Source: an uncultured Ruminococcus sp. (lineage in GTDB: Bacteria > Bacillota > Clostridia > Oscillospirales > Ruminococcaceae). From it: DNA of 64,000 nucleotides. A model generated the notes under the pieces. That model was not told the DNA's origin. It worked only from the letters and a program-made list of their open reading frames with translations, and searched no databases. The translations under genes and the position numbers were made by a program. This document shows positions 53,153-61,804 of this stretch, piece after piece. Numbering within the stretch: position 1 is the stretch's first letter; the number at the start of each line of letters is the position of its first letter. Where the stretch lies: positions 65,900-129,899 of the forward strand of contig CAMWQI010000001.1 in assembly GCA_947176345.1 (NCBI GenBank). Reading direction: 5' to 3'.

Positions 53153-53578
53153 ATGAAGAGGAAAAAAGTTAAATCATTGCTTGGTGTCATCGCGGTTTTT
53201 GTTGCTGTAATCGGAGGACTGTTTATTATTGGTGAGGGCTTGTCGGTATTTGATATAAAGTATCATTTTTTCGGCAAGAAACGCACTGCCGAAATGGAAG
53301 AAATGTATGGAATTAAAGTTACAGACGATATACATTTAAAAGAATACAGAGAGTTCGGCTGGCTTAGTTTTCAGTATGACCTTGAAATCAATCAAATAAA
53401 TAGCTATACTGATTTTTTGCAGAATAATGTAAAAGGTTCGGATATTTCAGAGCCTGTATTTGATGACAGAATAGAAATGGTATCTTACAGTTACACGTGG
53501 CAGAACAATAAAGTATATATTGATTTTTTGCTACAAAGAGACAATACATATATTGCTACACTTAGTATATGTGAATAA
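53153..53578 (+). CDS. Hypothetical membrane-anchored protein between proB and proA
   Basis: Protein of 141 aa with a basic N-terminus and one membrane segment (SLLGVIAVFVAVIGGLFIIG), then an extracytoplasmic domain. The start MKRKKVKSLL at 53153 lies right behind the proB stop; the track start is earlier. No family recognised, and no clear ribosome site other than translation coupling to proB. Confidence 0.75.
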   Translation: MKRKKVKSLLGVIAVFVAVIGGLFIIGEGLSVFDIKYHFFGKKRTAEMEEMYGIKVTDDIHLKEYREFGWLSFQYDLEINQINSYTDFLQNNVKGSDISEPVFDDRIEMVSYSYTWQNNKVYIDFLLQRDNTYIATLSICE

Positions 53579-53599
53579 AATTTTTATGAGGTGAAAGAA

Positions 53600-54847
53600 A
53601 TGAATTACACTGAAACACTCGGCTTTAATGCCAAAAATGCAGAACCGGCAATATCTTCTGCATCAACTGCACTTAAAAACAAGGCACTTTCCGCCATTTC
53701 AAAGGCACTTACTGAAAATGCCGGTGTGATTATTGCAGAAAACGCAAAGGACTTACAGAATGCAAAGGAAAACGGTATGTCCGAAGCAATGCAGGACAGA
53801 CTTAAACTTGACGAAAAACGCATAGCCGGTATGGCAAAGGGAGTTGATGAGATTATAGCACTCAATGACCCTATCGGACAGATTATTGAAGGTTTCACAC
53901 GCCCTAACGGTCTAAGAATTACTAAAACACGCACTCCGCTTGGCGTAATCGGTATTATCTTTGAGTCAAGACCTAATGTCACAGTAGATGCGGCTGCACT
54001 TTGTCTTAAAGCCGGAAATGCTGTCATTCTTAAAGGCGGTAAGGAGGCTATAAATTCAAATAAGTGTCTTGGTGCTATAATGCGTAAGGCTTTGGAGGAG
54101 ACAGGACTTCCGGCAGATATAATTCAGGTTGTTGAAAATACTTCCCGTGAGACTACAAACGAACTTATGAAATTAAACAAATACCTTGATGTATTAATTC
54201 CTCGTGGCAGTGCCGGACTTATTCAGGCAGTTGTGAATAATGCTACAGTGCCGGTTATTGAAACGGGTACGGGAAACTGTCATGTATATGTTGACGACTC
54301 GGCAGACTTGGAAATGGCTGTTGATATTGCCGACAACGGAAAAACACAGCGTCCGTCTGTGTGCAACGCTGTGGAAAGTCTGTTAGTACATAAGGACTGT
54401 GCAGAAAAATTCCTCCCTATGATTTCAGAGCGTTTCAAGGAACATAACGTTAAAATCTACGGCTGTGACAAGACTATTGAAATTCTCGGCAATGGAATTG
54501 AAAAGGCGACTGATAACGAATATGCTACAGAATTTCTTGATTATGTTATTTCGGTTAAAGTCGTTGAAAACGTCGATGAGGCAATAGCACATATAAGACG
54601 TTTCGGCACAAAGCATTCTGAATGTATAGTTACAAAGTCTCTTGAAAATGCTGAAAAATTCCAGAAAGAAGTTGACGCTGCTGCTGTTTATGTCAATGCA
54701 TCGACAAGGTTTACAGACGGCGGAGAATTTGGTTTCGGTGCAGAAATAGGCATTTCTACACAAAAACTCCATGCAAGAGGACCAATGGGACTTGCTGAAC
54801 TCACTACAGTCAAGTATCTTGTAAACGGAAACGGTCAGATAAGATAA
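53600..54847 (+). CDS. proA: Gamma-glutamyl phosphate reductase
   Basis: Second enzyme of proline synthesis (415 aa). PLGVIGIIFESRPNVTVDAAALCLKAGNA, ILKGGKEAINSN and the catalytic Cys region GKTQRPSVCNAVESLLVH are present, and it ends with the GPMGLAELTTVKYLV motif. The start at 53600 follows GAGGTGAAAG; the track start covers that site. It works with proB; proC is not in the window. Confidence 0.96.
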   Translation: MNYTETLGFNAKNAEPAISSASTALKNKALSAISKALTENAGVIIAENAKDLQNAKENGMSEAMQDRLKLDEKRIAGMAKGVDEIIALNDPIGQIIEGFTRPNGLRITKTRTPLGVIGIIFESRPNVTVDAAALCLKAGNAVILKGGKEAINSNKCLGAIMRKALEETGLPADIIQVVENTSRETTNELMKLNKYLDVLIPRGSAGLIQAVVNNATVPVIETGTGNCHVYVDDSADLEMAVDIADNGKTQRPSVCNAVESLLVHKDCAEKFLPMISERFKEHNVKIYGCDKTIEILGNGIEKATDNEYATEFLDYVISVKVVENVDEAIAHIRRFGTKHSECIVTKSLENAEKFQKEVDAAAVYVNASTRFTDGGEFGFGAEIGISTQKLHARGPMGLAELTTVKYLVNGNGQIR

Positions 54848-54975
54848 TAACAAACATAATTTAATTTTGGCAAATAATTTATGAAAGGATTTTGTTACTG
54901 ATATTAAAAGTGTTATGCCAGACGTTTTCACACGGACATATGGAAAACGAAATATAATTCAGTAACGACAGATTG

Positions 54976-56412
54976 ATGAAAGAAAAAGAAGATGAAATTA
55001 AAAAAGTTTCTGTAGCGACAAAGCCTAAGCCACTCAAAAAACTCAAACCAGTACCACAGAACACTCCGAAAAAAATACCTGAGCCAGAAAAAAGTACTCC
55101 TGAAAAGAAACGCATTGTTATAGGTGAACTTCCTGACTATGATTCATGGTCGGACAGTCAGGCAGAAACTCCAGCTGAAGATTTACAGGAAGAAGAAAAG
55201 TCACAGCCGGAAAAATCGGCGAAAAATGAAAAACCTGAAAAGAAAGGTTTCTTTTCAAGGGTGAAAGACTTGATGTATGTTTCTGCGGACGACGACGAAG
55301 AACCCACACCCGATGAACAGAACGACGACGGGAATTTTACAATAGATGAAATGACTGAAAACGTTCCTGATACAATGGATATTGTTAATGAAGTACTTTC
55401 TGAAGCAAAAAACAAAGTCCCTGAAACTGAACCCGAAACAATACAAGAACCTGAACCGGCAAAAGAACCTGAAAAAAAGTCTCCGGAGTCTACAAAAAAT
55501 AATAACAACAATAATAATAACAGGAAAAAAAATAAAAATAAAAAGAAAAAGAAAAAATCCGGAGCAGGAAATTCCGGCAAGCCTGTACAGCCTGAAAAGA
55601 AACCTGAAAAAATTCCTGAACCGGAAACAGAAAAATTCGTTGACGAACCGAAAGTGGAAGAACCTGAAAAAGAACCGGAGCAGGAAAATAATTCAACTGA
55701 AACTGTTGAAGAGGAAACTATTGTACAGGAATTTATTGATGATATACCCGAAATACCAGATGATATAAAAATTCCTGAAAGGTCTGCTGATACAGTAAAA
55801 AACGGAAAATATAACAGCGTACTTGTTCTTTTGTGCGTTATACTTGCGATAATCGGGGTTATTGCAATTATAAATGCCTGTATTTCGGGGGGCAGTTCTT
55901 CCGATGACAAGTACAGAAAAGCCATATATCCGGCAGTAATCACAGATATAAGTCCGTTTGAAAATCCGGCTGAACTCACTGATAATCAGATTTTAAGTTC
56001 GGCTATATGGTCTGTAATAATAGATAATGAAAAACTCTCACAATATCCACAAAGAGTTGATAATATGGCTATTATTCCGGCAGAAGATATTGAAAATTTT
56101 GCAAAGGATATGTTCGGAGAGGATATAAAGGAACTTACTCATAGTACAATAGTTACAGCAGACTCAAAATTCTATTACAATGCGGAGGCAAATTCCTATA
56201 GTGTGGATATAAAGCCTTATACATTTACTTATTCTCCTAATGTAACTTCTGTATCAAAGAAAAAAGGAAAATATATCGTTGCAGTTGATTACATAGCTGA
56301 ACACCCCGAATGGATGGAAGATACTGTTTCAAAGTCCGTTGAATTTACACTTTCAAAGAACGAAAACAATGGTTATAAAATTGACTCAATGAAAGAAATT
56401 ATAACCGAATAA
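54976..56412 (+). CDS. Large single-span membrane protein with a disordered charged N-terminal region
   Basis: Protein of about 478 aa. The first 275 residues are cytoplasmic and disordered, rich in Pro, Glu and Lys (EPEPAKEPEKK, NNNNNNNNRKKNKNKKKKKK). One membrane segment follows (VLVLLCVILAIIGVIAIINA). The last 160 residues are an ordered extracellular domain of unknown family. No good ribosome site precedes ATG at 54976 or TTG at 54973; an in-frame stop lies just upstream. Role unknown, perhaps envelope assembly. The large ORFs antisense to it are artefacts of its biased codons. Confidence 0.78.
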   Translation: MKEKEDEIKKVSVATKPKPLKKLKPVPQNTPKKIPEPEKSTPEKKRIVIGELPDYDSWSDSQAETPAEDLQEEEKSQPEKSAKNEKPEKKGFFSRVKDLMYVSADDDEEPTPDEQNDDGNFTIDEMTENVPDTMDIVNEVLSEAKNKVPETEPETIQEPEPAKEPEKKSPESTKNNNNNNNNRKKNKNKKKKKKSGAGNSGKPVQPEKKPEKIPEPETEKFVDEPKVEEPEKEPEQENNSTETVEEETIVQEFIDDIPEIPDDIKIPERSADTVKNGKYNSVLVLLCVILAIIGVIAIINACISGGSSSDDKYRKAIYPAVITDISPFENPAELTDNQILSSAIWSVIIDNEKLSQYPQRVDNMAIIPAEDIENFAKDMFGEDIKELTHSTIVTADSKFYYNAEANSYSVDIKPYTFTYSPNVTSVSKKKGKYIVAVDYIAEHPEWMEDTVSKSVEFTLSKNENNGYKIDSMKEIITE

Positions 56413-56519
56413 GTCACACACGAAATCCAAAAAAATCCCCTACTTAAAGGAATGCGCTCATAAAGAAGTTTAAGACATAGCATTTTTGATTTGCATTCAA
56501 AAGTGCTATGGAGTTTTTA

Positions 56520-56548
56520 TTGACAAGACGACTGCTTTGATGTATAAT
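56520..56548 (+). promoter_or_regulatory. Promoter inside the inverted-repeat element
   Basis: TTGACA, a 17-base spacer and TATAAT, about 48 bases before the GTG start. Confidence 0.82.
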
Positions 56549-56595
56549 AGTTACTAAGATAAATCAGAATTTTTAAATGAAAGGAGTTGAGAATT

Positions 56596-56802
56596 GTGTT
56601 TTTTCCACCAATAGTTTTAATACGAAAGAACTTGATTATAAAAAAATTATCTCAATGTGGTGCTTTTACTGATGAAACTGCTAAAACATTTTCGGAAGCC
56701 GGAATTATTAACCCTAATGGGTTCAAAAAAGTAAATGATGCTTTAGAAAATCAAAGGGTATTAGTAAGAACTAAAGAAAACAAATATTACTTGAATAAAT
56801 AA
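56596..56802 (+). CDS. 68-aa winged-helix-like protein carried by the element
   Basis: Starting from GTG at 56596, nine bases after AAAGGAG (TTG at 56587 is too close), the product is MFFPPIVLIRKNLIIKKLSQ and onward. DETAKTFSEAGIINPNGFKKVNDAL and RVLVRTKENKYYLN suggest a small HTH or winged-helix fold. Similar short proteins seem familiar from Clostridia, but I cannot name a function. It may regulate or accompany the element. Confidence 0.7.
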   Translation: MFFPPIVLIRKNLIIKKLSQCGAFTDETAKTFSEAGIINPNGFKKVNDALENQRVLVRTKENKYYLNK

Positions 56803-56915
56803 TTGCAAATTATAATATTGAATAATAAGAACAAGCCCCGAAGCAGTTATCAATAATTGCTCCAGGGCTTAAACTTCTTTATGAGTATCGAATTAAGTAA
56901 GGGATTTTTTTTATT

Positions 56916-57878
56916 TTACTTGCTGTAGTCTTTAAAACTTACATTCATGTCAACATCTGTCGCAATTCCGGGAACACGTCCATCACTTGCATACTGCCAT
57001 ATCTTAAAATCATAATAATATGTAGGTTCATCATTATATTCCGCAAGCCATATATCATATTCCTTTACTCTCGGCAAATCTACTTTAGAAAGCAGTGTGC
57101 TTGTATTCTGATAAATCATAGGTGTATAACCGGCTTCCTTTACACGTTCACAGAAAGCCACACAGCAGTCTGCAAGGGAATCAATGGAAATTTCATCAGT
57201 ACGGGCATAATCTTCATAGATAATTTCCCAGTCAAAAACAACCGGATATGTTATATTAAATGGTCTTATAGCCTCAATTACAGCGTCCGCCTCTTCAATA
57301 GCCTCTTCAGTTGTAAGTGCCTGTGAGAAGAAATAAACACCTGTATGTATTCCGGCACGGTCAGCGGAGTAGAGATTTTCCTTGAATCTTGTATCATAAA
57401 TAATACCACCATCGGCATATGTACGACAGCCTATTCTTATGAATGCAAAATCAATGCCGGAGTCCTTGACCTGTTTCCAGTCTATAAAGCCCTGATATTC
57501 AGATACATCTATGCCATTTATTGAGGTTTCCATATCCTTGTCTTTATAGAGGGAGTATTCATCATTTTTTGCGGATTTTTGTGTGACAATAGCTGTTGTG
57601 GTTGGAATTTCTGTATTTTCTGAAATTTCAGTATTCACCGAATTTTCCGGAATTATATCAGCGACTTTTTCAATAGTTGGTACTTCCTGTTGATAGACAA
57701 TTTCTTTTGGACTGGAATCAGCTTTTGTTTTTACGTCCGGTTCAGTGTTTATGGTAGGGACGATATTTATAGCTGTATTGGTTGTCATTGTGAAAATTAC
57801 CAGTGGAACAGTGAGTATAACAATCAGAACAGCCTCAATAATTGCAATAATTTTGATTTTTTTATTATCCTTAAACAT
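56916..57878 (-). CDS. GH25 lysozyme, membrane-anchored
   Basis: Muramidase of family GH25 (320 aa) that cuts peptidoglycan glycan strands. An N-terminal membrane segment (IIAIIEAVLIVILTVPLVIF) and a spacer of about 90 residues precede the barrel. Catalytic motifs are INGIDVSEYQGFIDW and YPVVFDWE; WLAEYNDEP and IWQYASDGRVPGI follow. I place the start at 57878 (MFKDNKKIK) behind ACGGA; 57914 has no ribosome site. Its stop lies 4 bases from the right end of the inverted-repeat element. Confidence 0.9.
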   Translation of the reverse strand: MFKDNKKIKIIAIIEAVLIVILTVPLVIFTMTTNTAINIVPTINTEPDVKTKADSSPKEIVYQQEVPTIEKVADIIPENSVNTEISENTEIPTTTAIVTQKSAKNDEYSLYKDKDMETSINGIDVSEYQGFIDWKQVKDSGIDFAFIRIGCRTYADGGIIYDTRFKENLYSADRAGIHTGVYFFSQALTTEEAIEEADAVIEAIRPFNITYPVVFDWEIIYEDYARTDEISIDSLADCCVAFCERVKEAGYTPMIYQNTSTLLSKVDLPRVKEYDIWLAEYNDEPTYYYDFKIWQYASDGRVPGIATDVDMNVSFKDYSK

Positions 57879-58054
57879 TTTATCCGTTACTGAAAACCTA
57901 CCAGCAATATGCACAAATCAGAGAAGTTTATCAGTTTAAAGTTTACAATAACGGTTTTCACCTCTCTTTCATAATATTTCCTATAAAAATTACTGCTTTT
58001 AATATAATATCATATTTCAGACTTTTTGTAAACAGTTTCCGGAAAAAAAGCTTG

Positions 58055-58083
58055 TTGACAATAATTTGCAATTGTGATATAAT
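58055..58083 (+). promoter_or_regulatory. Promoter of the DUF2225-like gene
   Basis: TTGACA, a 17-base spacer and TATAAT, 37 bases before the start codon. Confidence 0.88.
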
Positions 58084-58120
58084 CATTTTATTAAAATAAT
58101 GAAAGAGGTAAAATTTTTTT

Positions 58121-58762
58121 ATGGAAACTGAAATAAGAAAAATTGTATGCAGTGTATGCGGTACAAAATCCTCACATACTGTCATAACCAAAATACAGGA
58201 GTACGGCATACAGGACATTGACCTGAGACCAACGGGCGAACACCGTAATTCAATGAAATTCTGGGTTATGGAATGTCCGCAATGTGGATACTGTAATGGC
58301 ACACTTGAAACACCGCTTGATGCAAACCGTAGTTATCTTGAAAGTGACGAATATATTACGGCTGGCGGTTCAGAAACTGAAAATATTCTTGTATCGAGAT
58401 TTATAAGAAAAGCTCTTGTAAACCTGAAAAACCGTGATTATGCCGAAGCGGTAAAGTCATATTTATATAGTGCATGGGTATTTGATGATGAAAATGATGA
58501 CGAATCCGCTGTAGAGTGTCGCAAAGAGGCATTAAGTATTATGGAAAACAGCCGATTACTTGACGACGATAATTTATTACTGCTTAGGGCAGACCTGCTC
58601 CGGCGTACCGGACAGTTTGATAAAGTCATAAGTGAATATGGCGAAAAATTCTTTAATCAGCCTTTTATTCTGCTTGCCTCACAGTATGAAGTGAAACTTT
58701 CAAAAGACGGTGATGTATCAGCACATAATATGTCTGAAATTCCTGGTGTGAAGTTCAAGTGA
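58121..58762 (+). CDS. DUF2225-like zinc-ribbon protein
   Basis: Cytosolic protein (213 aa). Two cysteine pairs (CSVCGTK and CPQCGYCN) make a split zinc ribbon, and the C-terminal half is a TPR-like helical region (RDYAEAVKSYLYSAWVFDDEN). This matches DUF2225 of Clostridia. Function unknown. It stands alone with its own promoter and terminator. Confidence 0.8.
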   Translation: METEIRKIVCSVCGTKSSHTVITKIQEYGIQDIDLRPTGEHRNSMKFWVMECPQCGYCNGTLETPLDANRSYLESDEYITAGGSETENILVSRFIRKALVNLKNRDYAEAVKSYLYSAWVFDDENDDESAVECRKEALSIMENSRLLDDDNLLLLRADLLRRTGQFDKVISEYGEKFFNQPFILLASQYEVKLSKDGDVSAHNMSEIPGVKFK

Positions 58763-58770
58763 AAACTCAC

Positions 58771-58800
58771 AGAACGGACGGTTTTTCCGTCCGTTTTTTT
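58771..58800 (+). terminator. Terminator of the DUF2225-like gene
   Basis: AACGGACGG-ttttt-CCGTCCGTT followed by a T run that reaches the stop codon of the convergent tex gene. Confidence 0.88.
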
Positions 58801-61279
58801 ATTTCTGTTTAATTCTGAAACTACTGTTATTTATTTCCTTGTTTCTGTGCCTTTCAGGAGTTCCGGACTTCCGAACCTCATCATTCAGTCTCATAGTAAG
58901 GGAAATTCTTTTCTTATCTGCATCTGTACCAATTACGCGTACTTTTACAGTTTCACCGATTTTAACGGCTTCAGACGGGTGATTTATATGTTTGTTGCAA
59001 ATCTGTGAAATATGTACAAGTCCTTCCGTATCAGCACCAATGTCAACAAATACACCGAAATCAGTAATATTGCAAACAGTACCAGAAAATTCCATACCGG
59101 CTTTTACGTCGTTTATTGAAATAAGTTCGTCGGTTATCATAGTGAGTGAAATTCTGTTCCTTACTGTATCAACATCAAGCACACGGACGTTTACAACCTG
59201 TCCCACTTTTATGGCTTCCAACGGGTGCTTTATGTGTTTTCTGCAAATCTGTGAAATATGTACAAGTCCGTCTGTATGTACGCCGATATCAACAAATGCA
59301 CCGAAATCAATAATATTCCGGACAGTTCCGACAAGTTCCATACCAGCTTTAAGGTCTTTTATTTCCATGATGTCACCACTTCTAAGTAATGGCGGTGGGA
59401 GTTCATCACGGAGGTCACGACCTGTTTTTTTAAGTTCCACAATAATATCACTTAGGGTAGGAATGCCTATATTTAGATTATTGCTTATGTTTTCAAGACC
59501 TATAGTTTCAGCTTTTTCGGCGATTTCCGGAATACCTCCGCTCTGTACGTCCGCAAGTGTAAAGCCACATTCTTTAAGGAGTGAAGCTGTTGCGGTATAG
59601 CTTTCAGGGTGAACCGCTGTATTGTCAAGTGGATTTTTTCCGTCACGTACTCTTAAAAATCCGGCACACTGTTCAAAAGCCTTTTTGCCAAGTTTGGAGA
59701 CTTTCATAAGTTCCTTACGGTCGGTGAAACTGCCGTTTTCCTCACGGTATGCAACAATATTCTTTGCTACTGCTGAATTTATTCCCGATACGTATGAAAG
59801 CAGTGAATAAGATGCCGTGTTCAAATCAACGCCGACGGAGTTTACACAGTCTTCAACAACACCTGATAATGCATCATTCATGCGTGCCTGTGGCATATCG
59901 TGCTGATACTGTCCCACACCTATGGCTTTAGGTTCTATCTTGACAAGTTCAGCAAGGGGGTCTTGCAGACGACGCGCAATTGATACGGCACTTCTTAAAG
60001 ATACATCATATTCCGGAAACTCTTCAGCGGCAAGCTTTGAGGCTGAATAAACAGATGCACCGGCTTCGCTTACAACCATATAGCTTATTTTCTGTGGAAT
60101 TTCTTTCAGCAAATCAACGACAAAGTTTTCAGTTTCACGTGAGGCTGTGCCGTTTCCGATAGAAATTATTGTTACATTGTGTTTGTTTATAAGTGCTTTG
60201 ATAGTTTCAGCGGATTTAGCTACATTCTGCTTTGAACTTGCGGTCGGATATATAACGCCTGTATCAAGGACTTTTCCGGTCTGGTCGATAACTGCCACTT
60301 TACAGCCTGTTCTGAATCCAGGGTCAAGACCTAATATAACACTGTCTTTCAGGGGGGCTTGCAGTAATAATTGTCTCAGATTTGAGGCAAATACTTTTAT
60401 AGAATCTTCCGCGGCTTTTGCGGTCATTTCGGAACGTATTTCACGCTCAACAGATGGGAAAATAAGTCTTTTGTAGCTGTCCGCACAGGCAGATTTTACA
60501 ATTTCACCACAAAGTGAGTTATTTTTAACGTATTTATTTATAATAATATCAGAAGCACTTATTTCATTGACATTCACTGAAATTTTAAGAAATCCTTCTT
60601 TTTCGCCCCTGTCAAGTGCAAGCACACGATGATTAGCGATTTTTGAAACAGGTTCTTTGTAGTCGTAATAATCCATATAAACACTTTCTTTTTCAGGGTC
60701 GGAGGCTTTGGAGATAATTTCTCCTTTGTCTCCGGCAAGTGTACGGAGTTTTTTTCTTATATCTGCGTCGTCGGATATATTTTCAGCTATTATGTCCATA
60801 GCACCCTGTAAAGCTGTTTTCGTATCGGGGACGTTTTTTTCTTCATTGATAAATTTAAGTGCTTCATTTTCGGGGTCTGTTTTAATATTCTGTTCTATTA
60901 TGGAAAGTGCAAGCGGTTCAAGACCGTTTTCACGGGCTATTCCTGCACGGGTACGTCTTTTTGGCTTGAATGGTCTGTATATATCTTCTACTTCCACAAG
61001 GGTAGTGGCGGAGCTTATAGCGTGTTCGATTTCAGGGGTCATTTTTTCCTGTTCGGTTATGGAATTGGAAATTTCCTCCTTACGCTTTTCAAGGTTGCGG
61101 AGGTACATAAGACGGTCATATAATTCACGGAGTAACTGGTCATCAAGTGAGCCGGTAAGCTCCTTGCGGTAACGTGCAATAAACGGGATTGTCTTGTCGT
61201 CGTCAATAAGCTGTACTGTATTGTCAACCTGTTCTTGTCTGAGGTTAAATTCCTGTGCAAGCGTTTTGTTTATATCCAT
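58799..61279 (-). CDS. tex: Tex-family RNA-binding protein with two S1 domains
   Basis: Tex (826 aa) is a transcription-associated nucleic-acid-binding protein. The N-terminal helical part (IPFIARYRKELTGSLDDQLL) is followed by a YqgF-like domain (ILGLDPGFRTGCKVAVID), a helix-hairpin-helix region (VSGINSAVAKNIVAYREENG) and the C-terminal S1 region. Instead of the usual single S1 domain there are two in tandem (GTVRNIIDFGAFVDIG and GTVCNITDFGVFVDIG, 82 residues apart). This makes the protein about 80-100 residues longer than typical Tex. The start follows AAAGGA. Confidence 0.93.
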   Translation of the reverse strand: MDINKTLAQEFNLRQEQVDNTVQLIDDDKTIPFIARYRKELTGSLDDQLLRELYDRLMYLRNLEKRKEEISNSITEQEKMTPEIEHAISSATTLVEVEDIYRPFKPKRRTRAGIARENGLEPLALSIIEQNIKTDPENEALKFINEEKNVPDTKTALQGAMDIIAENISDDADIRKKLRTLAGDKGEIISKASDPEKESVYMDYYDYKEPVSKIANHRVLALDRGEKEGFLKISVNVNEISASDIIINKYVKNNSLCGEIVKSACADSYKRLIFPSVEREIRSEMTAKAAEDSIKVFASNLRQLLLQAPLKDSVILGLDPGFRTGCKVAVIDQTGKVLDTGVIYPTASSKQNVAKSAETIKALINKHNVTIISIGNGTASRETENFVVDLLKEIPQKISYMVVSEAGASVYSASKLAAEEFPEYDVSLRSAVSIARRLQDPLAELVKIEPKAIGVGQYQHDMPQARMNDALSGVVEDCVNSVGVDLNTASYSLLSYVSGINSAVAKNIVAYREENGSFTDRKELMKVSKLGKKAFEQCAGFLRVRDGKNPLDNTAVHPESYTATASLLKECGFTLADVQSGGIPEIAEKAETIGLENISNNLNIGIPTLSDIIVELKKTGRDLRDELPPPLLRSGDIMEIKDLKAGMELVGTVRNIIDFGAFVDIGVHTDGLVHISQICRKHIKHPLEAIKVGQVVNVRVLDVDTVRNRISLTMITDELISINDVKAGMEFSGTVCNITDFGVFVDIGADTEGLVHISQICNKHINHPSEAVKIGETVKVRVIGTDADKKRISLTMRLNDEVRKSGTPERHRNKEINNSSFRIKQK

Positions 61280-61303
61280 TGTTTAAATTTTCCTTTCTAT
61301 TTG

Positions 61304-61747
61304 TTATAAACCTTTTTCAATGATTGATATTTTAATATTATTAATATCTGATATATCAAAATACCACTTTTCAAAGCAGTTATTTGTGACAATAAAACCG
61401 TTGTCGTTGTATATTATGTTAATAAAAGGGTTTGAGTTATCAAACGATGCAAGCCATAATATTTTTCCTGTTGTGAGACTTTCAATCAGTACAAAACCAT
61501 CACCGCCATAACTTCCCTCACCGCATATTGCTTTGCAATTCAGGTCATTGCAGATTATTTCAGATTGTATTATTGTACTGGAATAAATAGTATCATCAGA
61601 AAATGGAAATTGTAATCTTGTGTTACTATGATAAATACTTCTTTTTTCATTTTTGTCTATAAAGATAAACATATCATCATAGTTACCGTCCGGATACAGA
61701 ATGCCATTAACTATGGGGAATTTTTCGTAGTATGAATTTATATTCAT
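61304..61747 (-). CDS. Hypothetical 147-aa protein
   Basis: Soluble acidic beta-rich protein (MNINSYYEKFPIVNGILYPD). The repeated strand pattern (GKILWLASFDNSNPFINI) hints at a small beta-propeller-like or immunity-type fold. No family recognised. The start follows GAAAGGA. It lies 24 bases before tex in the same direction. Confidence 0.72.
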   Translation of the reverse strand: MNINSYYEKFPIVNGILYPDGNYDDMFIFIDKNEKRSIYHSNTRLQFPFSDDTIYSSTIIQSEIICNDLNCKAICGEGSYGGDGFVLIESLTTGKILWLASFDNSNPFINIIYNDNGFIVTNNCFEKWYFDISDINNIKISIIEKGL

Positions 61748-61804
61748 GACTGTTTTCCTTTCTGTTAAGAATAATTTCTGTCACACTGTATGCCAAAGTT
61801 ATAT

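Larger units (their letters stand above)
56430..56912. mobile_element. Small element with about 45-bp terminal inverted repeats and a cargo gene
   Basis: The left end (56430-56474) and the reverse of the right end (56868-56912) share AAAAAATCCC, TACTTAA and an exact 18-mer CTCATAAAGAAGTTTAAG. Inside lie a hairpin (56476-56510) followed by T bases, a consensus promoter, a 68-aa gene and a second hairpin (56834-56869). There is no transposase. Target duplications are not clear because both flanks are A/T runs. It looks like a MITE-type element carrying one gene. Confidence 0.65.

Noticed and set aside
54893-54957. 21-aa leader peptide before the large membrane protein gene
   Set aside because: Start spacing is poor and codons show no coding trend; mentioned only as a possible reinitiation context.
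55158-55979. 273-aa minus-strand ORF rich in Ser, Phe and Leu
   Set aside because: Mirror image of the Pro/Glu/Lys-rich codons of the real gene on the plus strand.
58992-59600. 202-aa plus-strand ORF
   Set aside because: Antisense shadow of tex; Ser/Thr/Ile bias is a frame artefact.
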